NCBI GenBank assembly: GCA_008501785.1
Contig: QQUD01000068.1
Coordinates: 1 to 5,902, forward strand
Reading direction: 5' to 3'
DNA length: 5,902 nucleotides
Source: Chloroflexota bacterium
GTDB lineage: Bacteria; Chloroflexota; Anaerolineae; Promineifilales; Promineifilaceae
Shown here: positions 1-4,436 of the stretch, piece after piece
How the letters are laid out: the number at the start of each line of letters is the position of its first letter
Numbering within the stretch: position 1 is the stretch's first letter
Notes under the pieces: model-generated
The model's database searches: none
What the model saw: only the letters and a program-made list of their open reading frames with translations
What the model was told of the DNA's origin: nothing
Program-made: the position numbers and the translations under genes

Positions 1-59
1 GTCAAAAACTTTGCAAACAAAGGCCGGTCGTACTGTATTTGATTTTTGCATTGGACTCT

Positions 60-506
60 TTATCCAACCAGTTGCGGCTCCACAATCGTTGACAGCAAAA
101 TCATGGTGCTGGTTTCACTCAATGCCGCAAACCGGTCGAGTAGGTTGTCGAGTTGGGTGATGGTGGAAACGGCCGTTTTCACCAAAAATGCCTTCTCTCC
201 CGTTACATTCACACACGCCACCACCTCGGTCTGCTGTTTCACAAACGCCACAAATGCAGCCTCTTGCCCGTGAAACACCTGCACCAGCACATACGCCGTA
301 ATCGGAAAGCCCATCGCCGCCGAGTCAACCTGCACCCGATACCCCGTAATAATTCCCGCCGACTCCATCTTGCGCACGCGCTCCGCTACCGCTGGCGCAG
401 ACAAATGCACCAGCTTCCCAATTTCCGCAAAAGAAAGCCGCGCATTCTCCCATAAATGTTGCAATATTTGCTGATTTATTTTGTCTATTTTGTGTTCCAT
501 CGTCAT
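60..506 (-). CDS. Lrp/AsnC-family transcriptional regulator
   Basis: A 148-residue protein with the usual Lrp/AsnC length and two-part layout. Residues 5-60 form the N-terminal winged helix-turn-helix: the stretch RLSFAEIGKLVHLS, then a recognition helix around residues 36-47 (APAVAERVRKME), then the typical GIITGY turn at 51-56. Residues about 65-145 fit the RAM (ligand-binding/oligomerisation) domain, including the VTGEKAFLV segment where the family usually has a VxGxxD-like motif. Family knowledge: such proteins form dimers to octamers, bind small effectors (mostly amino acids) and often control themselves and a divergent gene. Here the divergent neighbour is an amino acid enzyme operon, so a local regulator of that operon is the natural inference. 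Start: ATG at 506 is preceded by AAAGGA about ten bases upstream on the minus strand; a second in-frame ATG two codons later is possible. The effector cannot be told from sequence. A perfect AACGGCCGTT palindrome lies inside the gene at 168-177. Confidence 0.93.
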   Translation of the reverse strand: MTMEHKIDKINQQILQHLWENARLSFAEIGKLVHLSAPAVAERVRKMESAGIITGYRVQVDSAAMGFPITAYVLVQVFHGQEAAFVAFVKQQTEVVACVNVTGEKAFLVKTAVSTITQLDNLLDRFAALSETSTMILLSTIVEPQLVG

Positions 507-552
507 TTAGCCGCCATCCTTTGCAATCGAAACCATTTTGTGCCAAAAACCT

Positions 553-582
553 TCGACAACCTCTGCCGCATTGCGCCATAAT
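553..582 (+). promoter_or_regulatory. candidate promoter of the aminotransferase operon
   Basis: TCGACA (553-558) and CATAAT (577-582) are separated by 18 bases, each one mismatch from the sigma-70 consensus. A start near 590 would give a leader of about 155 bases that includes both 15-bp dyads (673-728), so a regulator bound there would act as a roadblock or the RNA could fold as an attenuator. A promoter nearer the gene cannot be excluded. Confidence 0.3.
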
Positions 583-587
583 TGGAT

Positions 588-616
588 AAGATACAGAGGA
601 TGTTTTCAAATGGCAA
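588..616 (-). promoter_or_regulatory. candidate promoter of the Lrp-type gene
   Basis: On the minus strand TTGCCA (616-611) and TATCTT (593-588) are separated by 17 bases. They match the sigma-70 consensus hexamers at 5/6 and 4/6 positions. Transcription would start near 581 and give a leader of about 75 bases before the ATG at 506. This is read by eye only; the -10 element sits next to the candidate plus-strand -10. Confidence 0.35.
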
Positions 617-672
617 GAGAGTATTTCAGCAATTCAGCCAAATGCTAACAAGCTGAGATCGCACATGAAACC

Positions 673-728
673 ATCTTCCCGGAAGTTATTCGAGATAAGC
701 GTTAGTCATAAAAAACTTCCGGGAAGAT
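673..728. promoter_or_regulatory. paired 15-bp dyads: probable operator pair or leader hairpin
   Basis: ATCTTCCCGGAAGTT (673-687) and AACTTCCGGGAAGAT (714-728) are perfect reverse complements, separated by 26 bases. Each arm is itself a near-perfect dyad: CTTCC and GGAAG around a single central base. The centres at 680 and 721 are 41 bp apart, close to four helical turns. Two same-face dyads of 15 bp suit an Lrp/AsnC-type oligomer (these proteins are known for about 15-bp dyad sites), and the gene for one diverges from this region. In RNA the same sequence would form a 15-bp stem followed by TTATTTTT (728-735), which resembles an attenuator or terminator just before the AGGAG ribosome site at 737-741. 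The repeats are certain; which role applies is inference. Confidence 0.6.
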
Positions 729-746
729 TATTTTTCAGGAGATTCA

Positions 747-1877
747 ATGACCACTTTTCAACCTTTTGTAATGGAACGTATGATGTCTCTCTTCGAGCAG
801 GATGTTGAATACAATTTGTCTGAAAGCGGTGTGCATCCGATGCTGCTGCGCGAATTGTTGGCGGACAATCCCGACATCATGAACAACTTACTCGACACCG
901 ACATCAACTATCCGCACGTCAACGGCAATCCCGTGCTGCGCCAAAACATTGCGGCAATGTACGATGGCGCAACGGCCGAAAACGTGCTCGTCACCGTGGG
1001 CGCAATTGAAGCAAATTACATCACCACGCGCACGCTGCTGGCTCCCGGTGACGAGATTGTGATGATGCTGCCCAATTACATGCAAATTTGGGGCATTGCA
1101 CGCAATCATGGGCTGTCTATCAAGACGTTTAACCTGCGCGAAGATCAGGGATGGGCACCGGATTTGGACGAGTTGGAAACGGCCGTTACCTCCCGCACCA
1201 AACTCATCGCTATCTGCAACCCGAACAACCCCACCGGCCGCATCATGACCGCAGCCGAAATGGACGCCGTTATTGCCATTGCGGACAAAGTTGGCGCGTG
1301 GATTTTGTCAGATGAGGTGTATAGTGGCGCGGAACGTTTTACAGATGAACAGACGCCTTCGTTTTACGGCCGTTATCCCAAAGTGGTGGCGATGGGCAGC
1401 ATGAGCAAAGCCTACGGCCTGCCTGGATTGCGCATCGGCTGGGCAGTGGCTCCCACCGATACCATCGACGACATTTGGGCACGACACGAATACACAACGA
1501 TTAGCGCCACCATGCTGTCCAACAAGCTGGCCGCCCTCGCGCTGTCTCCCGAAGTGCGCCCTCGTATTTTGCAGCGCACCCGCAGCTACATCCGAAACGG
1601 GTATCCGGTGCTGCAGGAATGGATGGACAGCCATCAAAACACGTTCTCGCTGACGCCGCCTGGAGCCGCCGCTATCGCCTTTGTGCGCTATCATCTGGAC
1701 ATCAATTCCACCACATTCACCGACCGGCTGCGAGAGGAAAAAAGTACGCTGATCGTCCCCGGCGACCATTTTGGTATGGATCGGTTTGTTCGTATAAGCT
1801 TTGGCTTGCCGCACAATTATTTGCTTGCCGCGCTCGACCGAATTCATGACTTGATTGTAGAATTACAACAATCGTAG
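747..1877 (+). CDS. class I/II aminotransferase-fold PLP enzyme
   Basis: A 376-residue fold-type I PLP enzyme of the AspAT superfamily. Visible landmarks: NPNNPTG at 158-164 with the PLP-binding Asn161; SDEVY at 188-192 giving Asp189 (pyridine nitrogen) and Tyr192; SMSKAYGLPGLRIGW with the Schiff-base Lys221; and FVRISFG with Arg349 in the place of the carboxylate-binding arginine. The N-terminal motif NLSESGVHP (23-31) is not typical of generic aminotransferases. From memory it resembles capreomycidine synthase (VioD) and the oxygen-using arginine oxidase/hydroxylase group (MppP, RohP), which are similar in length. That resemblance is unverified, so transamination itself is not assured. Start: ATG at 747 has AGGAG at 737-741. 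It heads the operon, with 41 bases to the dehydratase, and diverges from the Lrp-type gene. Its stop codon lies inside a hairpin repeat (1874-1902). One perfect AACGGCCGTT copy lies at 1178. Confidence 0.92.
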   Translation: MTTFQPFVMERMMSLFEQDVEYNLSESGVHPMLLRELLADNPDIMNNLLDTDINYPHVNGNPVLRQNIAAMYDGATAENVLVTVGAIEANYITTRTLLAPGDEIVMMLPNYMQIWGIARNHGLSIKTFNLREDQGWAPDLDELETAVTSRTKLIAICNPNNPTGRIMTAAEMDAVIAIADKVGAWILSDEVYSGAERFTDEQTPSFYGRYPKVVAMGSMSKAYGLPGLRIGWAVAPTDTIDDIWARHEYTTISATMLSNKLAALALSPEVRPRILQRTRSYIRNGYPVLQEWMDSHQNTFSLTPPGAAAIAFVRYHLDINSTTFTDRLREEKSTLIVPGDHFGMDRFVRISFGLPHNYLLAALDRIHDLIVELQQS

Positions 1878-1902
1878 AGGTGCCCCGCTGGGGCGTCTCT
1901 AC
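1874..1902. repeat. GTAGAG-type hairpin repeat overlapping a stop codon
   Basis: A 13-bp stem with a 3-base loop: GTAGAG (1874-1879) pairs with CTCTAC (1897-1902), two G-T wobbles follow, then GCCCC (1882-1886) pairs with GGGGC (1890-1894) around GCT. The TAG stop of the aminotransferase (1875-1877) is part of the left arm. It resembles the short GTAGAGACG-class intergenic hairpins I know from Chloroflexota and cyanobacteria. There is no T-run, so a factor-independent terminator is unlikely; it may modulate expression or RNA stability between the two genes. Confidence 0.7.
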
Positions 1903-1918
1903 AGCAAAGGGATATTTT

Positions 1919-2875
1919 ATGACTTTTAATCCGACTCAAATGGTGAATGAAGCGGTGGAGCGAATACGGCCGTTTCTGCGTCAAACAATTCTCGATGCAG
2001 CACCCGCGTACAGTCAGCGCACGGGTGCGGAGGTTTATTTTAAATGTGAAAATTTGCAGCACACCGGTTCGTTTAAAGCGCGGGGCGCACTCAACAAAAT
2101 TTTGTCGCTGGATGAGGGTGAACGGGCGCGTGGGATTGTGACAGCTTCGACGGGCAATCACGGGGCGGCATGTGCGTTTGCGATGCAGCAGGTGGGGGCC
2201 AGTGGGATTGTGTTTGTGCCGGAAACGGCCGTTCCCACCAAACTTGCTGCCATTCGCCGCCTCGGAGCCGACATCCGCACCTTTGGCACCGACAGCATCG
2301 AAACCGAAGCGCACGCCCGCACCTTCGCCACCGAAAATGGCATGACCTATGTGCCGCCCTACAACGACCCATTTGTGATTGCGGGGCAGGGTACAATCGC
2401 GGCCGAATTGTTGCACCAGCTGCCCGAACTCGATGCCGTTTTTGTCTCTGTGGGCGGCGGCGGGCTAATTGGTGGCATCGCTTCCTTTTTGAAAGCAGTC
2501 AAGCCATCCGTGCAGGTGATTGGCTGTTCACCCGAAAACTCACAGGTGATGGCGCAATCTGTTGCTGCTGGTGAACTGCTCGATTTGCCTTCGCTGCCCA
2601 CACTATCAGACGGTACGGCAGGTGGGGTTGAGCCAGGGTCTATTACTTTTCCGCTTTGCCGTGACCATGTAGACCAATACATTTCTGTCACCGAAGCAGA
2701 AATTGCCACCAGTTTGCGTGAATTTATGGGGAATCAGCACATGCTGATTGAAGGGTCGGCGGCGGTGGCGATTGCGGCTTTTTTGAAAACGGCCGTTTCT
2801 TTCAAAGGACAGCGTGTTGCTATTGTGTTGTGTGGGGCGAATATTAGTTTGGATACGTTGAAGGTGATATTGTGA
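1919..2875 (+). CDS. threonine/serine dehydratase-like PLP enzyme (EutB-like)
   Basis: A 318-residue fold-type II PLP enzyme of the threonine dehydratase/serine racemase family, expected to catalyse beta-elimination (or racemisation) of a hydroxy-amino acid. Landmarks: GSFKARGA with Schiff-base Lys53; STGNHG at 77-82, where Asn80 contacts PLP; PPYNDP and GQGTIAAEL at 146-164; the phosphate-binding glycine loop GGGGL at 179-183; and LCGAN near the C-terminus, with Cys305 where relatives have Ser or Cys near the pyridine nitrogen. There is no ACT or other regulatory domain, so this is the short catabolic form rather than biosynthetic IlvA. Start: ATG at 1919 has AAAGGG at 1906-1911; an upstream in-frame GTG at 1880 lies inside a hairpin repeat and would add 13 unconserved residues. 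Its proximity to a cyclodeaminase-family gene recalls the EutB/EutC pair of hydroxyectoine use, but other substrates are equally possible. AACGGCCGTT occurs at 2224 and 2788. Confidence 0.92.
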   Translation: MTFNPTQMVNEAVERIRPFLRQTILDAAPAYSQRTGAEVYFKCENLQHTGSFKARGALNKILSLDEGERARGIVTASTGNHGAACAFAMQQVGASGIVFVPETAVPTKLAAIRRLGADIRTFGTDSIETEAHARTFATENGMTYVPPYNDPFVIAGQGTIAAELLHQLPELDAVFVSVGGGGLIGGIASFLKAVKPSVQVIGCSPENSQVMAQSVAAGELLDLPSLPTLSDGTAGGVEPGSITFPLCRDHVDQYISVTEAEIATSLREFMGNQHMLIEGSAAVAIAAFLKTAVSFKGQRVAIVLCGANISLDTLKVIL

Positions 2876-2885
2876 AGCCAATTTT

Positions 2886-3121
2886 GCTGAGGGCTGATGG
2901 CGATTAAAAATTTATTTCGGTAATAGGTTTGGTAGGGGCGAGGTGGTGGAGAAAGGCATTGGCAGAAGCAAATGACCTTGTCTCGCCACCGCCTCGCCCG
3001 AAATTGCGGCAATCAGGGCGAGGCAATCAGAGAGAAGGCCCTTTGCTAGGTCAAGATCGTGGCCGATTGCCTAGCCCCTACTATTACTGGTTTATTTTAT
3101 GAATTTTCATAAGCCCTCAGC
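2886..3121. repeat. MITE-like long imperfect inverted repeat
   Basis: The two ends of this stretch match each other in inverted orientation over about 50 bases. GCTGAGGGCT (2886-2895) is the exact complement of 3112-3121, GTAATAG (2920-2926) of 3081-3087, and GTAGGGGCGAGG (2932-2943) matches 3070-3081 at 11 of 12 positions, with AT-rich, weakly matching DNA between blocks. The core is the two-hairpin element at 2932-3081. It begins about ten bases after the dehydratase stop. There is no coding capacity and no clear target duplication, so a non-autonomous mobile element (MITE) is a plausible reading but not proven. The right end also holds a 16-bp AT-rich dyad at 3097-3112 (TTATGAA and TTCATAA around TT). 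Confidence 0.55.
2932..3081. repeat. two-hairpin intergenic repeat, copy A
   Basis: Hairpin 1 pairs 2936-2952 with 2981-2999 (GGGCGAGGTGGTGG-type arm, one wobble and a bulge or two). Hairpin 2 pairs 3016-3028 with 3065-3077 (GGGCGAGGCAATC, 12 of 13). Both left arms begin with GGGCGAGG, and the element ends CCTAGCCCCTAC (3070-3081), which closes against its own left end. Copy B at 4192-4340 has the same plan, with arm positions offset by at most one base but different arm interiors. No gene is seen in the surrounding 2876-3246 gap. Confidence 0.75.
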
Positions 3122-3206
3122 TACGAGGTGGACGGCCCGTTGGGCCTGAAGAGGTCTTAGCCCTGAAAGGGCTTCGATCTCGTAGGTGGGGCGTTTACGC
3201 CTCACC
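3111..3206. other. multi-helix structured cluster upstream of the cyclodeaminase-family gene
   Basis: Several short inverted repeats nest here. CTACGAGGT (3121-3129) pairs with 3177-3185 (one wobble) and encloses two tight hairpins: GGCCC-GTT-GGGCC (3134-3146) and AGCCCT-GAA-AGGGCT (3159-3173). A third hairpin follows directly, GGTGGGGCG-TTTA-CGCCTCACC (3185-3206, 9 bp with one wobble). AAGCCCT at 3111-3117 could instead pair with AGGGCTT at 3168-3174, giving an alternative fold. It ends 40 bases before the ATG at 3247. It could be a structured leader of that gene or a REP-like genomic repeat; there is no tRNA signature and I recognise no riboswitch class. Confidence 0.5.
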
Positions 3207-3246
3207 GAATTTTCGACCGAAACATTCACATGTTTAAAGGGTAATC

Positions 3247-4185
3247 ATGAAAATCATAACGCTCGATCAAATCAAAGCTGCCTTGCCTTCGCTGGACTTA
3301 TTTCCGGCTATTGAAGAAGGGTTTCGCAAATATTCTGCGGGGCAGGCCGTGGTCCCGCCTGTTGGAGAATTGTTGCTAGAAAAAGGTGAAGTACATATCA
3401 AATATGGTTATATCCAGAAAGATGATTATTATGTCATCAAGATAGCGTCTGGTTTTTACGACAATCCACAGTTAGGACTATCTTCTAGCAACGGCATGAT
3501 GTTGTTGTTTCGTCAGCAAACGGGACAGGCAGAAGCGATTTTGCTAGATGAGGGGCATTTAACAAATATTCGAACGGCCGTTGCTGGTGCAATCGCGGCC
3601 AAATATCTGGCCCCTAGCCAGGTGAAGCGGATTGGCATTGTTGGCGCAGGCATTCAGGCTCGCCTGCAGCTAGGTTATTTGCAAGATATTACGCCCTGTC
3701 GAGATGTGTTGGTTTGGGGATTGAGTGAGGTAGAGCTAAAAGCCTATCAGAATGAGATGACGCCGTTGGGTTTTCGGGTGGAGGTGACGAGAGAAACGGC
3801 CGTTATCCAACAAACCTGCAACCTAATCGTGACCACCACCCCATCCGATACGCCATTGCTCCACGCATCCGACCTGCAACCAGGCACACACATCACCGCT
3901 GTCGGCAGCGACACGCCGCACAAACAAGAGCTAGACGCGCACATCCTGGCACGTGCAAATGTGGTGGTGGCGGACAGCATCCCGCAATGTTTGGCACGCG
4001 GTGAAATTTATCAGGCGATTCAGGCAGGATTGTTGACGCAGGATCGGTTGGTTGAGTTGGGGAATGTGATTGGTGGGGTGAGTAACGGCCGTTCCCATGA
4101 CACCCAAATCACAGTTGCCGATTTAACAGGCGTGGCTGTACAGGACATTGGCATTGCAACGGCCGTTTACACTGCCACACCATAA
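3247..4185 (+). CDS. ornithine cyclodeaminase/mu-crystallin family enzyme (EutC-like)
   Basis: A 312-residue member of the OCD/mu-crystallin family: NAD(P)-dependent enzymes including ornithine cyclodeaminase, alanine dehydrogenase, ketimine reductases and EutC. The substrate-binding half carries YVIKIASGF (Lys65, at the position of the catalytic-site lysine) and LTNIRTAVAGAIAAKYL (Arg109, carboxylate binding). The Rossmann half begins with IGIVGAGIQA (129-138), the dinucleotide loop GxGxxA. AVGSDTPHKQELD (218-230) holds Asp222, matching the catalytic aspartate of P. putida OCD, and the C-terminus has the usual ITVADLTGVAVQDIGIA. All key residues appear intact, so it should be active; the reaction cannot be chosen from sequence. 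Start: ATG at 3247 with AAAGGG at 3236-3241. It lies 371 bases after the dehydratase, so it may have its own promoter despite the shared theme. It holds four perfect AACGGCCGTT copies (3573, 3795, 4084, 4158), the densest in the window. Confidence 0.93.
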   Translation: MKIITLDQIKAALPSLDLFPAIEEGFRKYSAGQAVVPPVGELLLEKGEVHIKYGYIQKDDYYVIKIASGFYDNPQLGLSSSNGMMLLFRQQTGQAEAILLDEGHLTNIRTAVAGAIAAKYLAPSQVKRIGIVGAGIQARLQLGYLQDITPCRDVLVWGLSEVELKAYQNEMTPLGFRVEVTRETAVIQQTCNLIVTTTPSDTPLLHASDLQPGTHITAVGSDTPHKQELDAHILARANVVVADSIPQCLARGEIYQAIQAGLLTQDRLVELGNVIGGVSNGRSHDTQITVADLTGVAVQDIGIATAVYTATP

Positions 4186-4191
4186 CCTGTC

Positions 4192-4340
4192 GTACGGGCG
4201 GGATGGCGCGGCAATACCTTATCAAAACAAAAAACCTCATCTCCGCGCCACCTCGCCCTTCTTGTCCAGCAAACGGGCGAGGTAGGCGGGAGAAAAGGTT
4301 TTCGTTTAGCAAAATAAGTACCCGCCTACCTAGCCCCTAC
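4192..4340. repeat. two-hairpin intergenic repeat, copy B
   Basis: The same architecture as copy A (2932-3081), nearly equal in length. Hairpin 1 pairs 4196-4211 with 4243-4258 (GGGCGGGATGGCGCGG arm, 14 of 16). Hairpin 2 pairs 4275-4290 with 4321-4336 (GGGCGAGGTAGGCGGG arm, 15 of 16). The right end, CCTAGCCCCTAC at 4329-4340, is identical to copy A. Loops are about 30 bases with no T-run. CATAACCTG (4181-4189, overlapping the cyclodeaminase stop codon) and CATACCTG (4341-4348) flank it closely and might be a degenerate target duplication. Confidence 0.75.
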
Positions 4341-4436
4341 CATACCTGCATCGCTTTTCCATCCTCACCTTGCATAATCCTCACAATTCCCGCATACTAA
4401 TTCCAATCTTGGTCACCGAAAATTGAAAATCAATCC

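Larger units (their letters stand above)
168..4167. repeat. dispersed palindrome AACGGCCGTT, eight perfect copies
   Basis: Perfect copies start at 168, 1178, 2224, 2788, 3573, 3795, 4084 and 4158; TACGGCCGTT variants start at 1365 and 1965. About 0.006 copies would be expected by chance for a 10-mer in this length at equal base use. All lie inside genes. Most are read as an acid/basic residue-Thr-Ala-Val, but 4084 is read as Asn-Gly-Arg and 1365 and 1965 use two other phases, so the DNA word rather than a peptide is conserved. Several extend: 167-178 and 2787-2798 are 12-bp palindromes, and 161-184 is a 24-base palindrome with a single G-T mismatch. There are none after 4167, including the whole STAND gene. 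Confidence 0.85.

Noticed and set aside
1880..1918. Upstream GTG start for the dehydratase
   Set aside because: It lies in the hairpin repeat, lacks a ribosome site and adds residues with no family match; ATG 1919 has AAAGGG at good spacing.
1308..2416. Long antisense open frames opposite the aminotransferase and dehydratase
   Set aside because: The sense proteins have complete catalytic motifs; the antisense products have no recognisable domain and no ribosome sites, typical of shadow frames.
3121..3185. tRNA gene (7-bp outer stem with TTCGA inside)
   Set aside because: Only 65 bases long, the TTCGA is not in a proper T-arm next to the acceptor strand, and there is no D-arm or anticodon arm of standard size.
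168..4167. Recurring Glu/Lys/Arg-Thr-Ala-Val peptide in several proteins as a shared protein motif
   Set aside because: It falls in unrelated folds and is simply how the palindrome AACGGCCGTT reads in one frame; other copies use other frames.
60..4185. Complete ectoine degradation operon
   Set aside because: Only EutB/EutC-like and regulator-like members are present; the ectoine hydrolase and deacetylase that define the pathway are absent from the window.
2932..4340. CRISPR array
   Set aside because: Only two long copies a kilobase apart with a gene between them; no regular short repeat-spacer pattern.
4243..4340. Factor-independent terminator after the cyclodeaminase-family gene
   Set aside because: Strong GC-rich stems but loops of about 30 bases and no T-run; the same structure recurs elsewhere as a repeat.
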